From the NCBI GenBank assembly GCA_023230455.1, contig JALNXH010000004.1:1-64000 (forward strand): 64,000 nucleotides of DNA, in the 5' to 3' direction. The translations under genes were made by a program, and so were the position numbers. The notes under the pieces are model-generated. The model did no database searches. It was given only the letters and a program-made list of their open reading frames with translations, and was not told the DNA's origin. Source of the DNA: Rhodocyclaceae bacterium. GTDB lineage: Bacteria; Pseudomonadota; Gammaproteobacteria; Burkholderiales; Rhodocyclaceae. Shown one piece after another: positions 7,642 to 15,654 of the stretch; positions within the stretch are counted from its first letter, which is position 1; each line of letters begins with the position of its first letter.

Positions 7642-8802
7642 TCAATGCTCCTTGCCGTCCACCCGCGGTTGCAGCAGATGCGGGATATAGCGAACACCGA
7701 GGATCGCGAAGCAGACGCACCAGCACGCCGCGGCAAGGCCGATCCAGAGCAGATAGGCGGCGGGGAAAAGCTGCGGCAGTACGACGCGCACGGCAAAGGC
7801 CGCCAGCATCATCGACAGCGCCAGCTTGTCGCCGGCATCGAACGCGACCTTGCGGCCGGTGTGCCCCTTCGAGATACGGATCAGCATCGCCGGGATGATC
7901 AGTCCCATCGCGCCGAAGGTGAATACGTGCACCGACATGCTGCCCACCCACGGCGGCGATCCGTTTGCGGCCGCGGCCTCCAGCAGCAGTTGCGCGACGA
8001 TCGCCGCGTAGCCGACGTACATCACGGCGAGTTCGATCCGCCGCAATCCCAGATGCGGGCTCCACAGCACGAAACGCGCGCCGAGCAGCAGCGCCAGCAG
8101 GAGTTGAATCGGCACGGCGAGCGCCGGCGGCATGAAGCCCTGTAGCACCAGCGCCGCGGCCAGCAGCTTGATCGCGCCGTCGAGCCGCGGCTGGCGATAC
8201 AGCGTGACCTGGAATACGCCCTTCATGAACTGGGTCAGCGTACGTTCCAGCATCACCAGAAACGCCATGCGGAACAGGCCGATGCACATGGCGACACCGA
8301 TCTGGAAGGTGTCGGTGCCGAGCAGCAGCAGCTTTGCGGCGAGGAATGCAGGCAGCACGACCAGGAAGAAATAGTTGTCGCGGTAACTGTCCTGTTTGCG
8401 GTAGCGCAGCAGCGTCCACAGCAGCATCGCCACGATGGCGCCGAGGAACAGCGTGTTCGACAGCCAGAACAGCAACGGCGGCCACTCCTTGCCGCAGGCC
8501 ATGCCGATCCGCTCCAGAATCCATGCAGCGACCAGCCCGATCAGCGGCAGCCCGTGAAAGCCGCGGACCTGTACCCAGTTCTTGGTGGCGGTGAGCAGAA
8601 AGCCGCCGAGAACGGCCCAGCCGAATCCGAAGAACATTTCGTGGGCGTGCCATTGCAACGCCGGCAACGGCCCGCCGGGCGACGCCAGCACACCGCTGAA
8701 GATCAGCGCCCAGAGCATCGGCAGGCTCAGGCCGGCGAGACAGGCAAGGCTGAAAAACGGGCGGAACCCGACAAGCCAGAACGGATGGGCGATAAATTTC
8801 AT
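7642..8802 (-). CDS. nnrS: NnrS family haem-copper membrane protein
   Basis: NnrS proteins are polytopic membrane proteins associated with denitrification and relief of nitric oxide stress. This 386-residue product is almost wholly hydrophobic, with about twelve membrane helices. It contains the family landmarks HPFWLVGFRPFF at the N-terminus, WHAHEMFFGFGWAVLGGFLLTA, VFTFGAMGLIIPAMLIRISKGHTGR, and LPQLFPAAYLLWIGLAAACW near the C-terminus. The start is taken at 8802 (MKFIAHPFW); a longer in-frame version would add 39 unrelated residues. The nap operon lies about 6 kb away. No FNR/NNR dyad was found in its 147-base upstream region. Confidence 0.88.
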   Translation of the reverse strand: MKFIAHPFWLVGFRPFFSLACLAGLSLPMLWALIFSGVLASPGGPLPALQWHAHEMFFGFGWAVLGGFLLTATKNWVQVRGFHGLPLIGLVAAWILERIGMACGKEWPPLLFWLSNTLFLGAIVAMLLWTLLRYRKQDSYRDNYFFLVVLPAFLAAKLLLLGTDTFQIGVAMCIGLFRMAFLVMLERTLTQFMKGVFQVTLYRQPRLDGAIKLLAAALVLQGFMPPALAVPIQLLLALLLGARFVLWSPHLGLRRIELAVMYVGYAAIVAQLLLEAAAANGSPPWVGSMSVHVFTFGAMGLIIPAMLIRISKGHTGRKVAFDAGDKLALSMMLAAFAVRVVLPQLFPAAYLLWIGLAAACWCVCFAILGVRYIPHLLQPRVDGKEH

Positions 8803-8949
8803 GGTGAGGGTCCGATCGGTTTGCGCACGGAATGGCGGCGCTGGCGGCCGATGGTACCGGAAGCGGCCGCGCGCATGAAATGCGTTGGCCCCCGGCGGCA
8901 ACTGCCTATGGATTTGCACCGATCCCGGCTTGTGGGATAGCCTGCCGAG

Positions 8950-9582
8950 ATGCTCTCAATCGCCGCCCTCACGCTCAAGAAATCGATCACCTTGTTCGCC
9001 CTGGTCGGACCCATCTCGATGATCCCGATCTTCCTCGCCGCGTCGTCCGAACTCGATGCGGCAGGCAAAGTCCGTTTCGCCCGCACCATCGCCGTCAGCG
9101 TCACCGTCGCGCTGCTGGTGGCAGCCTTCCTCGGCCTGCCCCTGCTCGGTCTGCTCGGCGTTTCGCTCGGCGCAATGCAGGTCGGCGGCGGCGTCATCGT
9201 TCTGCTACTGGCCATCGCCATGGTGCTCGGCAAGGAAACCAGCTTCAAGGGGTCGCCACCGCAAGGCGAACACGGGGTCCGCGCGGCTTCCATCGTTCCG
9301 CTCGCCATTCCCCTGCTCGCCGGCCCGGCAGCGTTCAGCTATGTGATGGGCAACAGCCTCTGGAACAGCTACGACGACCTGATCCATGTGGTGCTGCCGA
9401 TCCTGCTCGTCGGCCTTGCGTGCTGGATCAGCTTTCGCCTCTCGTGCCAGGCGCAGCGGCAGATCCATCAGTCCACGCTGGATCTGGTGGAGCGCGTCGG
9501 CGGCTTCATCCTGGCGGCGATGGCGGTGGAAATGATGGCCTCCGGCCTGCGCGGCCTGTTCCCGGTTCTCAACCCCGCGTAG
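8950..9582 (+). CDS. MarC family integral membrane protein
   Basis: This 210-residue protein has about six membrane helices and the MarC/YhgN pattern: LKKSITLFALVGPISMIPIF at the N-terminus, GVSLGAMQVGGGVIVLLLAIAM in the middle, and IVPLAIPLLAGPAAFSYVMG in the second half. MarC proteins are widespread inner-membrane proteins of unknown function; early links to antibiotic resistance were not upheld. It is divergent from nnrS. Confidence 0.85.
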   Translation: MLSIAALTLKKSITLFALVGPISMIPIFLAASSELDAAGKVRFARTIAVSVTVALLVAAFLGLPLLGLLGVSLGAMQVGGGVIVLLLAIAMVLGKETSFKGSPPQGEHGVRAASIVPLAIPLLAGPAAFSYVMGNSLWNSYDDLIHVVLPILLVGLACWISFRLSCQAQRQIHQSTLDLVERVGGFILAAMAVEMMASGLRGLFPVLNPA

Positions 9583-9587
9583 CCGGC

Positions 9588-9704
9588 GTGGCGGCCGCGC
9601 AGACGCTGGCGCTGCCGGGTTTCGTCGGCGCCAACCTGTTTATCGGCTACCTGTCGCTGCGCACCGGGCAATTGCCGTTTCGCCGCCGGGCGCCGTCGAC
9701 ATAG
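9588..9704 (+). other. small hydrophobic open frame after marC
   Basis: The frame from a GTG at 9588 to TAG at 9702-9704 could encode 38 residues with a hydrophobic core (LALPGFVGANLFIGYLSL) and a basic end (RRRAP). It has no clear ribosome binding site. It could be a remnant of a membrane protein or chance coding in GC-rich DNA. The rest of 9583-9817 holds the TrpB-like gene's GGAG and nothing else recognised. Confidence 0.2.
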
Positions 9705-9817
9705 CCGAGCTCAACGCCGATTTCGCATTCTTTTGATCCAGGCCAGATTCCGCCCGCGGCGAATTGGGTAGTTTCCCTATTCGTCGTCCCCCTTTGAGCC
9801 GATCGGAGCCGTCCGCC

Positions 9818-11182
9818 ATGCAGAGCCTGCGCGTCAATCTGGAACAAGATGAAATCCCCACCCACTGGTACAACGTGATTGCCGATCTGCGCACTCCGCC
9901 ATCGCCGCCGCTCGGCGCCGACGGCCTGCCGGTCACCCCGCAGAAGATGGCGGAAATTTTCCCCATGCCGCTGCTCGAACAGGAGATGTCGGCGCAACGC
10001 TGGATCGAGATTCCCGATGAAGTGCGGCAGATCTACGCCCTCTGGCGGCCATCGCCGCTGTGCCGCGCGCTGCGTCTGGAACAAATGCTGGGCACCCCGG
10101 CGAAGATCTTCTACAAGTACGAAGGGGTCTCCCCGGCGGGCTCGCACAAGCCGAACTCGGCCGTGCCGCAGGCCTATTTCAACAAGATCGCCGGCACCCG
10201 GAAGCTGACCACCGAGACCGGCGCCGGCCAGTGGGGCTGTTCCATCGCCTTCGCCGGGCAGATGTTCGGCCTGCCGGTGCGGATCTTCATGGTCAAGGTG
10301 AGTTACGAACAGAAGCCCTACCGCCGCTCGATGATGCAGACCTGGGGCGCCGACGTCTTTGCCAGCCCGACCCCCCTGACCCAGGCCGGCCGCGACGTGC
10401 TGGCGAAGCATCCGAACAGCCCGGGGTCGTTGGGCATCGCCATCTCCGAGGCGGTGGAAGAAGCCGCCGCCAGCGCCGACACCTGCTACACCCTCGGCTC
10501 GGTGCTCAACCATGTGCTGCTGCACCAGACGGTGATCGGCCTGGAAGCGAAAAAGCAGTTCGACAAGATCGGCCTTTACCCGGACGTGATCTTCGGCCCC
10601 TGCGGCGGCGGATCGAGCTTCGGCGGCATCGCCTTCCCCTTTCTCGCCGACAAGGCGGCAGGAGAAAAGCGCGCCGCCAACCTGCGCTGCGTGGCGGTCG
10701 AGCCGACCTCCTGCCCGACCCTGACCAAGGGCGCCTACGCCTACGATTTCGGCGACGCCTCGGGGTACACGCCGCTTATGAAAATGTACACCCTGGGCCA
10801 CGACTTCATGCCGCCCGGCATTCACGCCGGAGGCCTGCGCTACCACGGCGATTCACCGCTGGTCTCGCAACTGCTGCACGAGGCGGCGATCGAAGCGCTG
10901 GCGGTGCCGCAGGTGGCGACCTTCGAAGCCGGCGTGCAGTTCGCCCGCGCCGAAGGCATCGTACCGGCGCCGGAATCCTGCCACGCCATCCGCGCGGCGA
11001 TCGACGAGGCGCTGCGCTGCAAGGCCAGCGGCGAAGCGAAGGTGATCCTGTTCAACCTGACCGGCCACGGCCATTTCGACATGGCCTCCTACGACCGTTA
11101 TCTGGCCGGCAAGCTGGAGGATTACGACTACCCCAAGGAAGCGATCGCCGAGTCGCTGGCCCATCTGCCCAAAGTCGCCTGA
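9818..11182 (+). CDS. TrpB-like pyridoxal-phosphate-dependent enzyme
   Basis: This 454-residue protein is a TrpB2-type (TIGR01415) relative of tryptophan synthase beta. The PLP lysine lies in EGVSPAGSHKPNSA, GAGQWGCSIAFAG follows, and the phosphate-binding loop is FGPCGGGSSFGG. The sequence LRYHGDSPLVS and the C-terminal LTGHGHFDM are characteristic of the long TrpB-like family. These enzymes occur alongside an ordinary trpB and may make tryptophan from serine and indole without TrpA; no trpA is adjacent here. The start at 9818 follows GGAG and opens MQSLRVNLEQDEIPTHWYN, a conserved N-terminus. Three further genes follow closely on the same strand. Confidence 0.85.
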   Translation: MQSLRVNLEQDEIPTHWYNVIADLRTPPSPPLGADGLPVTPQKMAEIFPMPLLEQEMSAQRWIEIPDEVRQIYALWRPSPLCRALRLEQMLGTPAKIFYKYEGVSPAGSHKPNSAVPQAYFNKIAGTRKLTTETGAGQWGCSIAFAGQMFGLPVRIFMVKVSYEQKPYRRSMMQTWGADVFASPTPLTQAGRDVLAKHPNSPGSLGIAISEAVEEAAASADTCYTLGSVLNHVLLHQTVIGLEAKKQFDKIGLYPDVIFGPCGGGSSFGGIAFPFLADKAAGEKRAANLRCVAVEPTSCPTLTKGAYAYDFGDASGYTPLMKMYTLGHDFMPPGIHAGGLRYHGDSPLVSQLLHEAAIEALAVPQVATFEAGVQFARAEGIVPAPESCHAIRAAIDEALRCKASGEAKVILFNLTGHGHFDMASYDRYLAGKLEDYDYPKEAIAESLAHLPKVA

Positions 11183-11236
11183 ACCGGCGGAACGAAACCC
11201 GCTGTTGCCATGCATTGAAACGATACGGAGGATGAG

Positions 11237-11704
11237 ATGAACGTAGCCAAGCTGATTTCCCTGCTGGTGTTGGCGGCCTGCCTGCACCCCGCCGTCGGCC
11301 AGGAGGCCACGGAAACCGAAGGTGTGCAGAGCCGCGCCAATTTGCGGTTTTTCGATTCAAAACTGTTCGACGGCAAACTCTCCGAAGAACTGGACGGCAA
11401 CAGCAACACCGTGGTGGTGAACGTCCCCGGACGAATTTCGCTGAACAGCATTCCGCCGCGCATCGACAAATGGATCACCGCCGTTGGCGAACAAGGCGCC
11501 GTGGAGATCAAGCTGCTGGAACAACCGGCTGGACGCACCCGCAGCCTGTTCGGCCTGATCCCCGACATGGTGGTATCGGCGATCAGGAACTGGCGCGAAG
11601 AGCGCATGATCGAGCCGGCCCGACGCTACAACGCCGTGGTCTACTACCGCCTCGACGCCAGCGGCGAACCATTGATCGAGAAGATCGTGTTCAACCGCAA
11701 GTAG
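11237..11704 (+). CDS. exported protein or lipoprotein of unknown function
   Basis: I do not recognise this 155-residue protein. It starts with a hydrophobic export signal (MNVAKLISLLVLAACLHPAVG). The stretch LAAC fits a lipobox at Cys15, though cleavage after AVG by signal peptidase I is also possible. The mature part is polar with a predicted mixed alpha/beta pattern, ending in YNAVVYYRLDASGEPLIEKIVF. CGGAGG lies upstream of the ATG. It sits 54 bases after the TrpB-like gene and 34 before another exported protein, so the four genes 9818-12867 probably form one transcript. Confidence 0.65.
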   Translation: MNVAKLISLLVLAACLHPAVGQEATETEGVQSRANLRFFDSKLFDGKLSEELDGNSNTVVVNVPGRISLNSIPPRIDKWITAVGEQGAVEIKLLEQPAGRTRSLFGLIPDMVVSAIRNWREERMIEPARRYNAVVYYRLDASGEPLIEKIVFNRK

Positions 11705-11738
11705 CCGCCGCACCGCGTTGCAAAAGGAGAAAAGCGCC

Positions 11739-12209
11739 ATGCCGATACGCATCCTGCTGATCCTGCTCGGCCTTGCCCTGTCGCCGTCCCCGACGCTGGC
11801 CCAGCCGCTCATGCTGGTCACCAAGGACGAGATGGCGCGGGAGGAGGCCTACGCCGCGCACGCACCGGAACCGCTGAAACTGCCCCGACGCACGCGCGCC
11901 CTTGGCGATCCCTGGATCGAGGTGAATTCGCCGCAGATCGGCAAACAGGCACTCACGTCGCCGCTGGCCATCGAGGTAGCGTTCAAGACGATGGGCGACG
12001 CGCAGATCGTGCCGCAGAGTTTCCAGGTGCTCTACGGCTTCCTCGGCATCGACATCACCGAGCGCATCCTGCGTCATGTGCGCCCCACCGAAGGAGGCCT
12101 GAGCGTCGGCCAGGCCGAAATCCCCAAGGGCAACCACACGCTGCGGATGCAGATCAAGGACAGCAAGGGGCGCCGCGGCGAAACGACGCTGGCGTTCACC
12201 ATCGAATGA
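11739..12209 (+). CDS. small periplasmic protein, unknown function
   Basis: This 156-residue product begins with a signal peptide (MPIRILLILLGLALSPSPTLA, cleavage before QP). The second half (ALTSPLAIEVAFKTMGDAQIVPQSF to ETTLAFTIE) alternates hydrophobic strands and resembles an immunoglobulin-like beta sandwich. The ATG at 11739 is preferred over one seven codons upstream because AAAAGGAGAAA precedes it at good spacing. No assigned function; the neighbours suggest co-expression with the preceding exported protein. Confidence 0.65.
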   Translation: MPIRILLILLGLALSPSPTLAQPLMLVTKDEMAREEAYAAHAPEPLKLPRRTRALGDPWIEVNSPQIGKQALTSPLAIEVAFKTMGDAQIVPQSFQVLYGFLGIDITERILRHVRPTEGGLSVGQAEIPKGNHTLRMQIKDSKGRRGETTLAFTIE

Positions 12210-12234
12210 CCACACCCTGCACGGAGCCATCGCC

Positions 12235-12867
12235 TTGACCCATCAAGAATCCATCTGGAGCCAGCGCTATCGGGAGGCGGGCGACGACTATCTGTTCGGT
12301 GTCGAACCGAACCGTTTCCTCGCCCACCGCGCGGCATTGCTGGAACGGGGAAGCAACGCCCTCTGCGTCGCCGATGGCGAAGGGCGGAATTCGGTCTGGC
12401 TGGCGGAACAGGGGCTGGCCGTCACCGCCGTCGAAATTTCCGCGGTGGCCGTCGAAAAGGCGCGGCGGCTGGCCGCCGGCCGCCGTGCGGAGGTGCGCTT
12501 CGAACTGGCCGACATGCTTGCGCCCGCCTGGCCGCCGGCGGAGTTTCAAGACGCTTTCGACTGGGTGATCGGCATCTTCATCCAGTTTGCGACGCCCGAC
12601 GAACGGCAACGGCAGTTCGCCGCGATGAAGCGGGCGACCCGCACCGGCGGTCGCGTCGTGCTCCAGGGCTATACGCCGCAGCAGCTCGAATACCGTACCG
12701 GCGGGCCATCTGCGGTGGAAAACCTGTACACCGCCGCGTTGCTGCGCGCGGCTTTCGGCGACTGGGAGATCGAGGAACTCGTCGAGTACGAAGACGAACT
12801 CGCCGAGGGCGCGGCGCACCGCGGACGCTCGGCGCTGATCGGTCTGGTGGCGCGCAAGCCCGGCTGA
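12235..12867 (+). CDS. class I SAM-dependent methyltransferase
   Basis: The 210-residue cytosolic protein has a Rossmann-like methyltransferase core: motif I NALCVADGEGRNSVWLA, motif II TAVEISAVAVEKA, then RFELADML, and motif IV FDWVIGIFIQF. It resembles the TehB/thiopurine-type small-molecule methyltransferases, whose sequence begins with WSQRY and a DYLFG-EPN motif. The substrate is unknown. The start is a TTG at 12235 with GGAG eight bases upstream. It ends the cluster that starts with the TrpB-like gene. Confidence 0.83.
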   Translation: MTHQESIWSQRYREAGDDYLFGVEPNRFLAHRAALLERGSNALCVADGEGRNSVWLAEQGLAVTAVEISAVAVEKARRLAAGRRAEVRFELADMLAPAWPPAEFQDAFDWVIGIFIQFATPDERQRQFAAMKRATRTGGRVVLQGYTPQQLEYRTGGPSAVENLYTAALLRAAFGDWEIEELVEYEDELAEGAAHRGRSALIGLVARKPG

Positions 12868-12877
12868 ACCGGGGCGC

Positions 12878-14662
12878 TCAGCCGGTGCCCGAGGCGACCT
12901 TGAGCACTTCCTCGATGGTAGTGATGCCGGCCGCCACTTTTTTCGCACCGGAGATGCGCAACGGTTTCATGCCTTCGCGCATCGCCTGTTCGCGCAAGCG
13001 GGCGATGTCGGTATCGGCGGTGATCAGCGCGCGCAGTTCGGGCGACATCAGCAGCAGCTCGTAGAGTCCGACCCGCCCCTGATAGCCGGTGCGGCGACAC
13101 TCCAGACAACCCTGCGGGTGATAGAGGGTTGTCGGCCGGGAGGATTTGTAGGGCACAACCAGCCCGTTCCAGGCCGTCTCGTCCTCGGCACGCAGGCCGC
13201 CGGCGATCTTGCACGCCGGGCACAGGGTACGAATCAGGCGCTGCGCCATCACCCCGAGCAATACCGACTGGATCAGATAGGACGGCACGCCGAGATCGAG
13301 CAGGCGGGTGATGGCCGAGGCTGCATCGTTGGTGTGCAGCGTGGACAGCACCAAGTGCCCGGTCAGCGCCGCCTGGATCGCCATATCGGCGGTTTCCAGA
13401 TCGCGGATTTCGCCGACCATGATGATGTCCGGGTCCTGCCGCATCAGCGAGCGGATGCCTTCGGCGAAGCCCATGCCGATTTCGGACTGGATCTGCACCT
13501 GGTTGAAGGAGGCCTCGACCATTTCAATCGGGTCTTCCAGCGTGCAGACGTTGACCTCGTCGGTGGCGAGTTGCTTCAGCGTCGAATACAGCGTAGTGGT
13601 CTTGCCCGAGCCGGTCGGGCCGGTGACCAGGATGATGCCGTTGGGCTGGCGCGTCATCTGCTGCCAGCGGCGCTCGTCGTCCTCGCCGAAGCCGAGTTCG
13701 GAAAAATCGCGCACCAGCACGTCGGGATCGAAAATCCGCATCACCATCTTCTCGCCGAAGGCGGTGGGCAGCGTGGACAGACGCAATTCGACCTCCTGGC
13801 CTTCGGGGGTGCGGGTCTTGATGCGGCCGTCCTGCGGGCGGCGCTTTTCCACCACGTCCATGCGGCCGAGAATCTTCACCCGGCTGGTCATCGCGTTCAG
13901 CACCGGCATCGGGATCTGATACACCTGATGCAACACGCCGTCGATGCGGAAGCGCACCACGCCGAACTCGCGCCGCGGCTCGATGTGGATGTCGGATGCG
14001 CGCTGGTCGAAGGCGTACTGCCAGATCCAGTCGACGATACGCACCACATGCTGATCGTTGGCGTCGAGGTTTTTGCCCTTGCCCAGCTCGACCAGCTGCT
14101 CGAAGTTGGACACCCCGACGCTGCCCATATCGCCGCGCGCCATGGCGCTCTTGATCGACTTGGCCAAGTTGTAGAACTCGACCTGGAAGCGGGCGATATC
14201 CTCGGGGCTGGCGATGACGCGGCGAATCTCCTTGCGCAGGATCGGCTTGAGTTCGGCCTCCCAGGAGCAATCGAAGGGTTCGGCCGTGGCGATCAGCACT
14301 TCGTTGGCACGCACCTCGACCGGGAGCACGCGGAAGCGTGCCGCATAGTTGCTGCTCATCACCTCGGTCACCACCGAGAAGTTGATTTTCAGCGGGTCGA
14401 TGTGGAAATACGGCAGGCCCGACCAGGTCGCCAGCCACTGCGTCAGGGCCTCCATGTCGAGCACCTTGTGCGGCGGTTTCGAGGATTTCCAGCGCTGCTC
14501 GGCGACGACGATCAGGGGATGGATATCGCCCTTGAAATAGCGCCGCTCCAGCTTGAATTTCTCGCCGACATCGGCTGCCACGAGGCCGGATGCAACCAGC
14601 GCATCGATCACTTCGATCAGGCTCAGGCGATGGTCGGCAGGCGCGTCTCCAGGAGTATTCAT
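12878..14662 (-). CDS. GspE/PilB family secretion or pilus assembly ATPase
   Basis: This 594-residue protein is a type II secretion/type IV pilus-type traffic ATPase. It has an N-terminal MshEN-like domain, then the ASDIHIEPR Asp box, Walker A GPTGSGKTTTLYS, Walker B DPDIIMVGEIRDLETAD, and the His box LVLSTLHTNDA. A zinc-binding pair of cysteine motifs, CPAC and CLEC, sits in the C-terminal part. No other pilus or secretion gene is beside it, so it is an orphan locus and its partner machine cannot be named from this window. It is convergent with the methyltransferase gene. Confidence 0.87.
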   Translation of the reverse strand: MNTPGDAPADHRLSLIEVIDALVASGLVAADVGEKFKLERRYFKGDIHPLIVVAEQRWKSSKPPHKVLDMEALTQWLATWSGLPYFHIDPLKINFSVVTEVMSSNYAARFRVLPVEVRANEVLIATAEPFDCSWEAELKPILRKEIRRVIASPEDIARFQVEFYNLAKSIKSAMARGDMGSVGVSNFEQLVELGKGKNLDANDQHVVRIVDWIWQYAFDQRASDIHIEPRREFGVVRFRIDGVLHQVYQIPMPVLNAMTSRVKILGRMDVVEKRRPQDGRIKTRTPEGQEVELRLSTLPTAFGEKMVMRIFDPDVLVRDFSELGFGEDDERRWQQMTRQPNGIILVTGPTGSGKTTTLYSTLKQLATDEVNVCTLEDPIEMVEASFNQVQIQSEIGMGFAEGIRSLMRQDPDIIMVGEIRDLETADMAIQAALTGHLVLSTLHTNDAASAITRLLDLGVPSYLIQSVLLGVMAQRLIRTLCPACKIAGGLRAEDETAWNGLVVPYKSSRPTTLYHPQGCLECRRTGYQGRVGLYELLLMSPELRALITADTDIARLREQAMREGMKPLRISGAKKVAAGITTIEEVLKVASGTG

Positions 14663-14773
14663 CCGGCTATCCTCGTTTTTTGCGTGAATATAGCCCAGAT
14701 TCGCAGCGCGGCCGCACTGCGCGGAACATGCCGGGGAAGTAGCGGAAGACGGGATGGGATTTCCGCGGTTCCT

Positions 14774-14787
14774 TTTATCTAAATCAA
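14774..14787 (+). promoter_or_regulatory. FNR/Anr-type site upstream of napF
   Basis: TTTAT-CTAA-ATCAA matches the FNR consensus TTGAT-N4-ATCAA at nine of ten half-site bases. It is centred at 14780.5, about 92 bases before napF. AT-rich sequence at 14809-14818 (TAAGCTAAAT) could give a -10 element with the dyad near -41.5, the class II activator position. This agrees with anaerobic induction of nap. Confidence 0.6.
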
Positions 14788-14872
14788 ATGCAACGCAAGA
14801 AAAAGCATTAAGCTAAATGCACTGTGTGAACTCCGTTATTCCGCGTCTTCCAATTTTCGCTGCCCCGACCCC

Positions 14873-15379
14873 ATGGATACTGCCCGACGCGGTTTTTTGC
14901 TCGGCAAGAAAAATACCCTCCCCGCCCGCCGCCCGCCGTGGAGCCTGGTAGAAGAGGAATTCACACGGCAGTGCACCCGGTGCGGCGACTGCATCGCGCA
15001 ATGCCCGGTCCGGATTCTGTCCATCGGCGACGGCGGCTTTCCGACGGTCAGCTTCGCTGACGCCGGCTGCACCCTCTGCGGCGACTGTGCCCGTGCCTGT
15101 TCCAGCGGCGCCATCGCGATGGCCGACGGCGGCCGTCCATGGCCCTGGACAGCCACCATCGATGCCCGCTGCCTGGCCCGCGAGGGCGTGGTCTGCCGCA
15201 GTTGCAGCGAAGCCTGCGAGACCGGTGCCATCCGTTTCAAGCCCCAGCCCGGCGGCGTATCCCTGCCGCACCTGGACGCGTCCAGGTGCACCGGCTGCGG
15301 CGCCTGTCTGGCACCCTGCCCTGGCGGCGCCATCACATTGCAGGAACGGCCGATTGCCGAACCCGAGGTCTCCACATGA
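14873..15379 (+). CDS. napF: NapF ferredoxin-type protein
   Basis: NapF is a cytoplasmic iron-sulphur protein that helps mature NapA before export. The 168-residue product holds three ferredoxin-like cysteine clusters: CTRCGDCIAQCP, CTLCGDCARAC and CTGCGACLAPCP, plus a CRSCSEAC segment. The N-terminus MDTARRGFLLGK has the short twin-arginine-like start commonly seen in NapF. It is first in a complete napFDAGHBC operon and overlaps napD by four bases. Confidence 0.92.
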   Translation: MDTARRGFLLGKKNTLPARRPPWSLVEEEFTRQCTRCGDCIAQCPVRILSIGDGGFPTVSFADAGCTLCGDCARACSSGAIAMADGGRPWPWTATIDARCLAREGVVCRSCSEACETGAIRFKPQPGGVSLPHLDASRCTGCGACLAPCPGGAITLQERPIAEPEVST

Positions 15380-15654
15380 GTATTGTCAGTCTTGTGCTGC
15401 GTATCCACCCCCATACCCGCTCCGCGGCGGAAGCCCATCTGCGCGCCTTGCCCGGAGTCGAATGCCACGCCATGTCCACCGACGGCAAGCTGGTCGTAAC
15501 CGTGGAAGACACGACCGGGGCCGCCGTATCGGACACCCTGATCGCCATTCACCGCATCCCCGAAGTGCTTGCCGCCACCTTGGCCTACGAGCATAACGAC
15601 GCCCTCGATACGTCCCTTTCCGAAAATTCCCTCACCGAAGAGGCTCAATCATGA
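15376..15654 (+). CDS. napD: NapD chaperone
   Basis: The 92-residue product has the NapD ferredoxin-fold signature (VLRIHPHTRSAAEAHL, LPGVECHAMSTDGKLVVTVE, and a following helix LIAIHRIPEVLAATL, YEH near the end). NapD binds the twin-arginine signal of NapA and delays its export until the molybdenum cofactor is inserted. The start ATG overlaps the napF stop (ATGA), and its own stop overlaps the napA start in the same way. Confidence 0.92.
   Translation: MSIVSLVLRIHPHTRSAAEAHLRALPGVECHAMSTDGKLVVTVEDTTGAAVSDTLIAIHRIPEVLAATLAYEHNDALDTSLSENSLTEEAQS

Noticed and set aside
8803..8949. FNR/NNR site upstream of nnrS
   Set aside because: No TTGAT-N4-ATCAA or close variant is present in the region.
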